From Zetaproteobacteria bacterium CG_4_9_14_3_um_filter_49_83 (lineage in GTDB: Bacteria > Pseudomonadota > Zetaproteobacteria > Mariprofundales > Mariprofundaceae), in the NCBI GenBank assembly GCA_002791545.1, contig PFXG01000025.1:1-64000 (forward strand): a stretch of 64,000 nucleotides of DNA, read 5' to 3'. This document shows, piece by piece, positions 7,333-14,663 of this stretch. Numbering within the stretch: position 1 is the first letter of the stretch; each line of letters begins with the position of its first letter. Both the position numbers and the translations under genes were made by a program. Below the pieces are notes generated by a model, which saw only the letters and a list, made by a program, of their open reading frames with translations, ran no database searches and was not told the origin of the DNA.

Positions 7333-8445
7333 ATGGAATCATTTCATTGGGATAAAAGTTACGTTACCGGATTGCCAACAGTTGATGATCAGCATCACCG
7401 TTTGGTAGAGCTTATCAATCAATTTGGAGATTTACTGGCAGATAATGCCGTTGAGTTTGATGATGTTGAGGTGTTATTTGGCGAGTTGGCCAGTTATGCC
7501 ATTTACCACTTTCAGGCCGAAGAGACGATGATGGCCGATATGGGTATCGACCTGCGTCACCGCGATCATCATATCAGTGAACATCAGGCTTTCCTGCAGG
7601 AAGTGATGGCCATGCATGCAGGTATGGCACCAGAGACGCTCAATACGGCTAGGCATTTGTTGTCGTTTCTCATCCACTGGCTTGCCTATCATATCCTCGG
7701 TTCGGATCAGGATATGGCCAGGCAGGTCGAGGCTATCAAACAGGGTAGTCAAGCTGAGGCGGCGTTTGATAAAATGGAGCGTGGACGCGATAGCGCCACT
7801 GAACCATTACTTATTGCGCTTAATGGCTTGTTTCAACAGGTCTCAGCACGAAACAGGGAATTGCTGCAACTGAATCAGTCGCTCGAAGAAAAAGTTACCG
7901 AAAGAACGAGGGAGCTCTCTGATGCCAATGATCGATTGAAAACATTAGCAAATACGGACGCCTTGACCGGATTGCCGAATCGTCGGCATGTGATGCACCG
8001 GTTGGCTGAATTGTGGCAAGAATCGGTGGAGAATCAAAAACCGGTCTGCTGCATGATGATCGATGCGGATCACTTCAAGGAAATTAATGATGCCTATGGT
8101 CATGATGCAGGCGATGTTGTGCTGCGGGAATTAGCCAAAACCCTGCAGTATGCAGTGCGGACGGATGATGTGGTGAGTCGTCTGGGCGGGGATGAGTTTA
8201 TGGTAGTCTGTGCGAACACAGATAAGGCCGGAGGCATGCTGGTTGCAGAACAAATTCGCCAATCCGTGTCGGTACTGCGAGTGTCCACTGCCGATGGTGG
8301 ATGCTGGCAAGGTAGCGTCAGCGTCGGTCTGGCGAGCCGGGATGCAGAAATGCAGAGTTACGAGAGTCTGCTCAAGGCCGCAGATAATGGCGTGTATGAA
8401 GCCAAGCGCGCAGGGAAAAATTGTGTGCGGGAAGGGGTAGAATAA
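7333..8445 (+). CDS. bacteriohemerythrin-GGDEF diguanylate cyclase
   Basis: Residues 1-130 form a bacteriohemerythrin domain with the di-iron ligand set: DDQHHRLVELIN, YHFQAEETMM, HRDHHISEHQAF and HWLAYHILGSDQDM. A coiled coil at about 170-205 links it to a C-terminal GGDEF domain with an intact active site SRLGGDEFMVV. An RxxD product-inhibition site (RTDD) lies exactly five residues before GGDEF. The protein is therefore likely an O2- or redox-responsive c-di-GMP synthase in the cytoplasm. The ATG at 7333 starts directly at the hemerythrin domain; a GTG 36 bp upstream is possible but adds no conserved sequence. Confidence 0.9.
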   Translation: MESFHWDKSYVTGLPTVDDQHHRLVELINQFGDLLADNAVEFDDVEVLFGELASYAIYHFQAEETMMADMGIDLRHRDHHISEHQAFLQEVMAMHAGMAPETLNTARHLLSFLIHWLAYHILGSDQDMARQVEAIKQGSQAEAAFDKMERGRDSATEPLLIALNGLFQQVSARNRELLQLNQSLEEKVTERTRELSDANDRLKTLANTDALTGLPNRRHVMHRLAELWQESVENQKPVCCMMIDADHFKEINDAYGHDAGDVVLRELAKTLQYAVRTDDVVSRLGGDEFMVVCANTDKAGGMLVAEQIRQSVSVLRVSTADGGCWQGSVSVGLASRDAEMQSYESLLKAADNGVYEAKRAGKNCVREGVE

Positions 8446-8471
8446 ACAGCCCTGCGATAAACAGTCTTATG

Positions 8472-10466
8472 TCAGCTTGTGGGATTCAGGCCTGATATAA
8501 TCATTTTTTCGAACGCCTCGAAAATTTCCCCATCAAACCTGCCGTTGGCAACGTCAATATGCATTTCCTCCAGCGCGCTTTCCGGGTTCCAGCGATCTCG
8601 CCATGGCCTGTTTTCAGTCAGCGCCTCATAAACTTCAGCAATAGAAAGAATGCGGGCGATTTTTGAGATGGGTTTGTTTGATTTTCTTGATGGATAACCA
8701 TTGTTCGTTGGTGTTTGGTGGTGGTGGAGCACACACTCAAGGGTGGCTCTGTCATCGTAACCATGTCTGAGCATGATACGCACCGATTCTTCAGGGTGTC
8801 TTTGAATGGCAAGAATATCTTCACGTGTTAAAGCGGTGGCCTTGGTTAACACCGAATGCGAAACAATCTGATGACCGCAATTGTGTAAAAAGCCGGCGGT
8901 GACCAGTGCTTGCCGGTCGCTGGCACCGATATTCATTCTGTCAGCCAGCGCATAGGCCAGCAAGGTGGTTCTGGCGGCATGGCCTAACTGGCCGCTGATA
9001 ATTTCGGCTGGCCAGACCAGTTCAGACGGAATATTGCTTTGCTGAATAATGCGACCGAACTTATGTCGGATTTCTTCAGGGATGGCCGAAGATACTAGAA
9101 AATCACGCAGACCGATGACTTCGTACAGGATGAAGCCGCTGGTTCTTCCCTTAAGTTGAATCAGATCATTTTTTGTCTGCATTGAGGCTTCCGCAAAGCC
9201 GATTTTTGCTTCCTTGAGTTCGGGGTGAAGTCGCATGGCTTTAAGGAAGTAGGATTTGGCCTGATCAGAATCGCCATATTGCATCAGTTTATTGCCTAGC
9301 AGAACCAGTAGATCGATGTCCTCCGGCTTTCTGGTCGACTGCTGCATAAGCGAGTGGATGACGGACTCGATATCATTATCCCTGTCTTTTCGATTAACAT
9401 CATCGATGTGAAAGACCTTGGCTTCAATAAATGTGCTTGTCCGTTTGTAGGTCTCTTCATCGATCAGCAGGGAGCCCGGTGTGCATAGTGATTCAAGTCG
9501 TGAGGCAGTGTTGGCACAATTACCCATAACGGTATAGGTCTTTCTGCGTCCACCGATCATACCTACAACAGCATCGCCAGAAGTGATACCTAAGCGCATT
9601 TTCCATGGATAGGCAGAGCTGCGCATAAACTCCATCATGCGAATGCCACAAACTACGGCTTGCAGAGAATGATATTTGTAATCAATAGGCATGCCGAATT
9701 CCAGCATGTAGCCATCACCGGTGTATTTGTCGAGGTGAGCCGAATACGAGTCCATAAAGCCCGACATGTCTTTGAGGTACCGGTTGAGTTCCTGAATGAC
9801 AGATTCAGGCTGTTTGCCTTCCACATAAGGGGTGAAGTGATGCAGGTCTGAAACCAGCACTGCAATGTGCTTCTTTTCATTACGTAAGCGTTTCTCGATC
9901 AGCATTTGTGCCACAACAGGATCCATTGAGGTGTGCAGTACCTCTTCAACTCTGGCTTTGAGTTGCTCCACAATTTGTTTGCTTTCGGAGAGGTTGCGGG
10001 TTTTTTCCTCAACCATGGATTCAAGGTTTTCAGTATAATGTTTCAGTTCAGTGTTGGCTGTTTCAAGTTCAGTCTGTGACTGTTGGTATGCGAGGTTAAG
10101 GACTTCACTGGCTTTAATGCGTATGTCCAGATTCTCATACAATTTTCCAACCAGTGCGCCGGAAAGGATAAGAAAGCCGCCCCAAAGTGATAGTTGGAGG
10201 TAAATATGTTCTTTTTCAGGAACATACATGAAAGGCGTGGAGTCATATGCGGCATAGGCACAGACCATAACAATGCATAAAAACGCTCCGAGTACGGCAT
10301 AGCGAAGTCCGAGATAATAGCCAGCCATCAGAATGGGAATGAAAAAGAAATTAAGGAAAGCGAGCTTGAAAGGGGCTAAATAGTAAATGCCGACAACACT
10401 TAGTAAAACAAGCAAAACAAAGGCTTGCTCGAAATTCTTTAGTAGGTATTCCTTCATGGAGTTCAT
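8472..10466 (-). CDS. membrane class III nucleotide cyclase with degenerate HD-GYP domain
   Basis: The 664-residue protein has four or five N-terminal transmembrane segments (about residues 12-125) and a long coiled coil (about 130-190). A class III adenylate/guanylate cyclase domain spans about 210-370. Both metal aspartates are present (VSDLHHFT and KYTGDGYML), and GNCANTASRLE supplies the transition-state Asn and Arg. The position where adenylyl cyclases often carry Asp (GDxVN) is Asn here, so the nucleotide specificity is uncertain. A TPR-like helical stretch at about 395-450 is followed by an HD-GYP-like C terminus, 500-655. There the metal-binding HD is replaced (FLHNCGHQIVS) and the GYP loop is reduced to NNGYP, so phosphodiesterase activity is doubtful. 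GGGGAGAAA precedes the start. Confidence 0.85.
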   Translation of the reverse strand: MNSMKEYLLKNFEQAFVLLVLLSVVGIYYLAPFKLAFLNFFFIPILMAGYYLGLRYAVLGAFLCIVMVCAYAAYDSTPFMYVPEKEHIYLQLSLWGGFLILSGALVGKLYENLDIRIKASEVLNLAYQQSQTELETANTELKHYTENLESMVEEKTRNLSESKQIVEQLKARVEEVLHTSMDPVVAQMLIEKRLRNEKKHIAVLVSDLHHFTPYVEGKQPESVIQELNRYLKDMSGFMDSYSAHLDKYTGDGYMLEFGMPIDYKYHSLQAVVCGIRMMEFMRSSAYPWKMRLGITSGDAVVGMIGGRRKTYTVMGNCANTASRLESLCTPGSLLIDEETYKRTSTFIEAKVFHIDDVNRKDRDNDIESVIHSLMQQSTRKPEDIDLLVLLGNKLMQYGDSDQAKSYFLKAMRLHPELKEAKIGFAEASMQTKNDLIQLKGRTSGFILYEVIGLRDFLVSSAIPEEIRHKFGRIIQQSNIPSELVWPAEIISGQLGHAARTTLLAYALADRMNIGASDRQALVTAGFLHNCGHQIVSHSVLTKATALTREDILAIQRHPEESVRIMLRHGYDDRATLECVLHHHQTPTNNGYPSRKSNKPISKIARILSIAEVYEALTENRPWRDRWNPESALEEMHIDVANGRFDGEIFEAFEKMIISGLNPTS

Positions 10467-10602
10467 AAAATGCGCTTTCTCCCCTTGCCCTGAATTGGTT
10501 TTGCCAATCGTGACGCCGCTAACTGTAGCAATAATAAAGTGATTGTGAAATGTTCTTGCGTTTTGAGAATTGCTGACAATAATTCGCGGCTACATATTGG
10601 AT

Positions 10603-10728
10603 CCGAATTTATCCAGAGCGGTGGAGGGTTACAGGCCCTGAGAAACCGCGGCAACCGACTGATTATCAGTGACTGGTGCCAATGCCTGCCTCAACAGGGA
10701 AACCTTGCGAGGAGCGATGATGTTCGGG
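10603..10728 (+). promoter_or_regulatory. SAM-I (S-box) riboswitch
   Basis: The conserved S-box core is visible in order: TTATCCAGAGCGGTGGAGGG, then GGCCCTGAGAAACC, GCGGCAACC, a variable hairpin GACTGATTATCAGT, GGTGCCAATGCCTGCC, and a closing GGAGCGATGA. The P1 helix can form between CCGAA at 10603-10607 and TTCGG at 10723-10727. S-adenosylmethionine binding stabilises P1 and normally turns expression off. The element lies in the leader of thrC and the sulfur cluster, ahead of a terminator hairpin. A longer ATG-initiated reading of thrC from 10539 would translate through this element and is rejected. Confidence 0.93.
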
Positions 10729-10771
10729 TTGATCATTTAATACGTGCCATGCCGGCGCGTCTTTCAAGTTC

Positions 10772-10800
10772 AACCTTCGCCTTATCGCGGAGGTTTTTTT
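10772..10800 (+). terminator. riboswitch-controlled intrinsic terminator
   Basis: AACCTTCGC and GCGGAGGTT form a nine-pair stem (one T-G wobble) around CTTATC, followed by seven T residues. GGTTGA at 10726-10731, overlapping the 3' strand of riboswitch P1, is complementary to TCAACC at 10770-10775 in the 5' arm of this stem. This gives a plausible antiterminator that forms when SAM is low. Confidence 0.9.
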
Positions 10801-10838
10801 ATTTCCGGATTCAGAGAAAGTTACTGGAGTTGATGATA

Positions 10839-12095
10839 ATGAGCGAAAGCATTGTACGTGCGCTGAAATGTCGGGAATGTGGTCAGGAATACGCAATTGA
10901 ACCTACGCATGTTTGTGAGTTCTGCTTCGGTCCATTGGAAGTGGTTTATGATTATGACAAGTTGCAAGGTAAATTCACCCGTGAATTGATTGAGTCACGG
11001 CCGCAGACGATGTGGCGATATAAAGAGCTGTTGCCGATCGATGGCGAGCCGACCGTAGGCGTTCAGAACGGTTTTACGCCGCTGGTGAGAGCGAAGAATC
11101 TTGAGAAAGTGCTGGGTGTCAAAGAGCTGTATATCAAGAACGATTCTGTTTGTTATCCGACGTTGTCATTTAAAGATCGTGTCGTTTCTGTGGCGCTTTC
11201 CAAAGCCGTGGAGTTTGGCTTTAAAACCGTGGCATGTGCTTCAACCGGCAATCTGGCGGGCTCAGTGGCGGCCAATGCGGCAGCGGCCGGTTTGGAATCT
11301 TATGTGTTTATCCCGCACGATCTTGAGCAGGGCAAAGTGCTCGGCGCAGGTATTTTCGGCACTAAAATCATCGGTATCAAAGGTAAATATGACGATGTAA
11401 ACCGTTTATGCTCGGAAGTGGCTGGCAAATACGGCTGGGCTTTTGTGAATGTGAATGTTCGACCGTTTTACGCAGAAGGTTCCAAATCACTGGGTTATGA
11501 AATGATGGAACAACTGGGCTGGCGAGCGCCCAAGCATGTGGTTGTACCCATGGCTTCCGGTTCGTTGTGTACCAAAGTGGATAAATCGATCAAGGAATTT
11601 ATCAAGCTTGGCCTGATTGAGGATAACGGCACGGCAGTTTATGGTGCTCAGGCGACCGGTTGTTCGCCGATTTCAAAATCGGTTAAGGATGGTACGGATC
11701 TGATTCATCCGGTGCATGCCGACACTATCGCTAAATCACTGGCGATCGGAAATCCTGCGGACGGTTACTACGCCAATCGTGTCATTAAAGAATCCGGTGG
11801 CTGGGCCGAAGATGTGTCGGATCAGGAAGTGGTCGATGCCATGAAGCTGCTGGCCGAAACAGAGGGAATATTTGCTGAAACCGCTGGTGGTGTTACATTG
11901 GGCTGTGCCATGAAAATGATTGAAAGTGGCCGGCTGCCTCGCGATGAATCCATTGTGCTGTGCATTACAGGCAACGGGCTGAAAACGCAGGAGGCCATTA
12001 TTGATGCAATTGCCAAGCCACGTATCATTGATGCAAACCTGAAAGAATTTGATGCCCTGGCAGAAGCTGACGGTGTCGCAACAACTGATAAATAA
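10839..12095 (+). CDS. thrC: threonine synthase, PLP-dependent (possible homocysteine synthase role)
   Basis: The 418-residue fold-type II PLP enzyme carries an N-terminal zinc ribbon (CRECG and CEFCF, about residues 11-31), typical of one threonine synthase branch. The PLP lysine is in PTLSFKDRVV, and ACASTGNLAGSVAANAAAAG is the phosphate-binding loop region. The family converts O-phosphohomoserine to threonine. The start at 10839 has GGAG nine bases upstream. It is the first gene behind a SAM riboswitch and is followed by a sulfur carrier, a NIL domain and a cysteine synthase. That context would suit a gamma-replacement with sulfur to give homocysteine, but this is inference; the sequence itself looks like ordinary threonine synthase. 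Confidence 0.85.
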   Translation: MSESIVRALKCRECGQEYAIEPTHVCEFCFGPLEVVYDYDKLQGKFTRELIESRPQTMWRYKELLPIDGEPTVGVQNGFTPLVRAKNLEKVLGVKELYIKNDSVCYPTLSFKDRVVSVALSKAVEFGFKTVACASTGNLAGSVAANAAAAGLESYVFIPHDLEQGKVLGAGIFGTKIIGIKGKYDDVNRLCSEVAGKYGWAFVNVNVRPFYAEGSKSLGYEMMEQLGWRAPKHVVVPMASGSLCTKVDKSIKEFIKLGLIEDNGTAVYGAQATGCSPISKSVKDGTDLIHPVHADTIAKSLAIGNPADGYYANRVIKESGGWAEDVSDQEVVDAMKLLAETEGIFAETAGGVTLGCAMKMIESGRLPRDESIVLCITGNGLKTQEAIIDAIAKPRIIDANLKEFDALAEADGVATTDK

Positions 12096-12115
12096 AAGCT
12101 GAACAGGAGAAAAAA

Positions 12116-12394
12116 ATGAGTGTAAATGTTCGAATTCCTACCCCGCTGCGTAAACTTACCGGTGGCGCTGATGAAGTGGTTGTAGAGGCTGTTACAGTCA
12201 ATGAGATGATTGATAATCTGGAAGCTGCGCACCCTGGCCTGAAGGCACGCTTGTGTGATGATGCAGGTGAAATTCGCCGCTTTGTGAATGTTTATCTGAA
12301 TGATGAAGACGTTCGTTTTCTGAACGGTCGCAGCACCGTCCTGAAGGATGGGGATGAAGTGTCGATTGTTCCTGCTATTGCTGGCGGCTGCTGA
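12116..12394 (+). CDS. MoaD/CysO-like ubiquitin-fold sulfur carrier
   Basis: This 92-residue beta-grasp protein belongs to the MoaD/ThiS group. Members are adenylated at a C-terminal Gly-Gly by an E1-like enzyme and then thiocarboxylated to donate sulfur. The sequence shows the expected hydrophobic core (VNVYLNDEDVRFL, DGDEVSIVPAIAGG). The protein does not end at Gly-Gly: one Cys follows (AIAGGC). It would need trimming, as for Wolinella HcyS, or the Cys has its own role. No JAMM protease is present nearby. AGGAG precedes the start. A MoeB-type partner lies three genes downstream, and the cysteine synthase two genes downstream resembles the CysO-CysM pairing of mycobacteria. A molybdopterin role is less likely because no other moa gene is near. 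Confidence 0.8.
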   Translation: MSVNVRIPTPLRKLTGGADEVVVEAVTVNEMIDNLEAAHPGLKARLCDDAGEIRRFVNVYLNDEDVRFLNGRSTVLKDGDEVSIVPAIAGGC

Positions 12395-12457
12395 CCGTCA
12401 GTCAGGTCAGATATGCTGTGGAACTGCGCCATAACCACGTCTGTATAGGAGAAAGGT

Positions 12458-12697
12458 ATGAAATTAAGAGTTTATTTGACATTCGATGAGGCGACAGTGC
12501 GTGAGCCGATCATCTGGAAGTTAGCAAAAGAATTTGATGTCATTACCAATATCCGCACCGCTGAAGTGAAAAATAATATGGGGCTGGTTGGTCTTGAAAT
12601 TGAAGGGGCCGACGATGTGGTGGAGCAGGCGATAATCTGGCTGGGACAGCAGGGCGTGCACGTTGAGCCCATAGAACAAAATGTAATTGAAGGCTGA
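12458..12697 (+). CDS. stand-alone NIL domain protein
   Basis: The entire 79-residue protein is one NIL domain: MKLRVYLTF, then [17 protein letters not shown], and [16 protein letters not shown] domains are known as the methionine-binding regulatory tail of the MetN transporter ATPase, and as a partner of ferredoxin domains in a homocysteine-forming system with COG1900. A free-standing copy inside a SAM-riboswitch cluster suggests a methionine sensor or a sulfur-transfer scaffold. TAGGAG lies ahead of the start. No function has been shown for this form as far as I know. Confidence 0.8.
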   Translation: MKLRVYLTFDEATVREPIIWKLAKEFDVITNIRTAEVKNNMGLVGLEIEGADDVVEQAIIWLGQQGVHVEPIEQNVIEG

Positions 12698-12707
12698 GGA
12701 GTCGGAA

Positions 12708-13640
12708 ATGGCAATATTCAATAATGCAGCTGAGGCGATTGGTAACACCCCACTGGTGCGCCTGAATAAAGTAAGCGAAGGATTAAAAGCTGAAGTGGTT
12801 GCGAAGCTTGAGTTTTTTAATCCGCTGAATTCGGTGAAGGATCGAATCGGTAAAGCGATGATAGAAGCGGCAGAAGCGGATGGTCGTTTGCAGCCGGGTG
12901 GTGTGATTGTCGAGCCGACCTCGGGCAATACCGGTATCGCATTGGCCTTTGTGGCACGAGCCAAGGGTTACCGTTGTATTCTGACGATGCCTGAGTCAAT
13001 GAGTCTGGAACGTCGCAAGCTGTTGAAGCTGTTGGGTGCCGAGCTGGTGCTGACCCCGGCTGAGCTGGGCATGAAGGGGGCGATTCAAAAGGCCATCGAG
13101 ATTACAGCCAGCATGGATGGCGCTGTTATGCCGCAGCAATTCGAGAATCCGGCCAATCCGGAAATTCATCGCAAAACCACGGCTGAAGAAATATGGCGAG
13201 ATACCGATGGTCAGGTTGATGCAATTGTCGCTGGTGTTGGTACCGGTGGCACGATTAGCGGTGTCTCGGAAGTGCTGAAACAACGCAACCCATCATTTAA
13301 AGCTTTTGCGGTTGAGCCGGCAGATTCGCCGGTGATTTCAGGCGGCTCTCCCGGCCCGCATAAAATTCAGGGCATCGGTGCTGGTTTTATCCCGAAAAAC
13401 CTGAATGTTGATATTCTTGACGGCGTCGAAAAAGTCTCCAATGAAGATGCCATTGCCATGGCTCGCCGTTTGTCCTCCGAAGAAGGAATTCCCGGTGGTA
13501 TTTCATCAGGTGCTGCTGTTGTGGCAGCGCTGCGCGTGGCTGCACGGCCGGATATGGAAGGCAAGCGTATTGTCGTCATTCTTCCATCTATGGCTGAGCG
13601 CTATATGTCGACCGATCTGTTTAAAGGTATCGAAGTATAA
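12708..13640 (+). CDS. cysteine synthase (O-acetylserine or O-phosphoserine sulfhydrylase)
   Basis: The 310-residue fold-type II PLP enzyme has the signature [12 protein letters not shown] and the PLP lysine in [33 protein letters not shown] is the substrate loop, and [16 protein letters not shown] binds the PLP phosphate. It forms cysteine from an activated serine and sulfide, or from a protein thiocarboxylate in the CysM/CysO case. The active-site residues that separate CysK from CysM cannot be assigned by eye. GAGGAG precedes the ATG at 12708. It follows the NIL gene by 10 bp, within the same operon. Confidence 0.9.
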   Translation: MAIFNNAAEAIGNTPLVRLNKVSEGLKAEVVAKLEFFNPLNSVKDRIGKAMIEAAEADGRLQPGGVIVEPTSGNTGIALAFVARAKGYRCILTMPESMSLERRKLLKLLGAELVLTPAELGMKGAIQKAIEITASMDGAVMPQQFENPANPEIHRKTTAEEIWRDTDGQVDAIVAGVGTGGTISGVSEVLKQRNPSFKAFAVEPADSPVISGGSPGPHKIQGIGAGFIPKNLNVDILDGVEKVSNEDAIAMARRLSSEEGIPGGISSGAAVVAALRVAARPDMEGKRIVVILPSMAERYMSTDLFKGIEV

Positions 13641-13644
13641 ATTC

Positions 13645-13730
13645 TTAACCACAACGTCACGAAGGCACAAATAGTTTATATCCGGGTAATGGGATTTTCT
13701 TTGTGTCTTAGTGGCTTCGTGGTGAAAAAA
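13645..13730. repeat. TTAACCAC/GTGGT palindromic intergenic element, copy 1
   Basis: TTAACCACAACGTCACGAAG followed by GCACAAA faces TTTGTGTCTTAGTGGCTTCG followed by TGGTG as an imperfect inverted repeat of about 86 bp. It fills nearly all the gap between the cysteine synthase gene and moeB. A related copy lies at 14573-14661. Elements of this AACCACAAAGGCAC type are scattered in many bacterial genomes and can fold into long hairpins in mRNA. Confidence 0.75.
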
Positions 13731-13746
13731 AGAGGCTTGGATTTTC

Positions 13747-14568
13747 ATGATTGATTTTACAGAAGAGCAAATTGAGCGCTACTCGCGCCATATCATTTTG
13801 CCGGAAGTTGGCGCCGAGGGACAAAGCAAGCTGCTTGAGTCCAAAGTGTTCATGATTGGTGCCGGTGGGTTAGGTTCACCCGTGGCCTATTATCTGGCTG
13901 CGGCCGGTGTAGGCACGATTGGTATTGCCGATGCAGATGTGGTGGATATGTCTAACCTGCAGCGTCAGATCATCCATAATCAGGACCGCATCGGTATGCC
14001 GAAGGTGGAGAGTGCACGTGAGACCATGCAGGCACTCAACCCTGATGTGAAGGTGAATACCTACAACTATTTTATTACCGAAGATAACGTGCGCGAGATT
14101 ATCCGTGACTACGATCTGATCATTGATGGCTGCGACAATTTCCCAACCCGATTCCTGGTTAATGATGCCTGTTATTTCGAGAAGAAGCCGTTGATTTCCG
14201 GTGCTATGTTCCGTTTTGAAGGGCAGGTCGCAACATTTAAACCGCATCAGCAAAAAGGAGCACCTTGCTACCGTTGTCTGTATCCGGAACCACCACCGGC
14301 AGGCCTGGTGCCGTCCTGTTCTGAAGCCGGTATTCTGGGCGCATTGGCTGGTGCTGTTGGCACCATCCAGGCAGTAGAGGCGGTGAAAGAGTTGCTGGGT
14401 ATCGGCGATTCATTGGCCGGTAAGTTGATGGTATTCGATGCTTTGCGCATGGAATGGAAGAAGCTGAAGTTGCATAAAGATCCTGCATGTCCGCTGTGCG
14501 GTGAGAATCCGACAATTACCGATCTGAGCACTTACGAGCAGGCCTGCGAACTGAAGTTCGGCGAATAA
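13747..14568 (+). CDS. moeB: MoeB/ThiF-family E1-like adenylyltransferase
   Basis: The 273-residue enzyme adenylates the C terminus of a MoaD/ThiS-type carrier. Visible are the N-terminal RYSRHIILPEVG, the ATP-binding GAGGLGSPVAYYLAAAGVG, and the catalytic-cysteine segment LVPSCSEAGILGA. Two CxxC zinc pairs are present (CYRC and CPLC). There is no C-terminal rhodanese domain, so sulfur must come from another donor, such as the TusA domain encoded next. It is flanked on both sides by copies of one palindromic repeat. The name moeB reflects family membership; here the natural partner is probably the carrier at 12116-12394. Confidence 0.88.
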   Translation: MIDFTEEQIERYSRHIILPEVGAEGQSKLLESKVFMIGAGGLGSPVAYYLAAAGVGTIGIADADVVDMSNLQRQIIHNQDRIGMPKVESARETMQALNPDVKVNTYNYFITEDNVREIIRDYDLIIDGCDNFPTRFLVNDACYFEKKPLISGAMFRFEGQVATFKPHQQKGAPCYRCLYPEPPPAGLVPSCSEAGILGALAGAVGTIQAVEAVKELLGIGDSLAGKLMVFDALRMEWKKLKLHKDPACPLCGENPTITDLSTYEQACELKFGE

Positions 14569-14572
14569 AGAT

Positions 14573-14661
14573 TTAACCACAAAGGCACCGGGGCACAAAG
14601 TAACGCTATCAGAATTTGCGTTTCTTTGAGTCTCTGTATCTTGGTGGTTGCCAGAGGTTAA
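14573..14661. repeat. TTAACCAC/GTGGTT palindromic intergenic element, copy 2
   Basis: TTAACCACAAAGGCACCGGG followed by GCACAAAG is related to the first part of the element at 13645-13730. The right end has TCTCTGTATCTTGGTGGTTG and AGAGGTTAA. It fills the gap between moeB and the sulfite reductase gene. Confidence 0.7.
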
Positions 14662-14663
14662 AT

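Noticed and set aside
8472-9000. Active HD-GYP c-di-GMP phosphodiesterase
   Set aside because: The HD metal pair is HN and the GYP loop is degenerate, so only a sensory role is supported.
10539-10838. Upstream extension of the thrC reading frame
   Set aside because: The frame is open, but it runs through the SAM riboswitch and its terminator; GGAG is placed for ATG 10839, where the protein family begins.
12116-14568. Molybdopterin biosynthesis operon (moaD, moeB)
   Set aside because: No moaA, moaC, moaE or mog gene is near; the neighbours are all sulfur assimilation genes.
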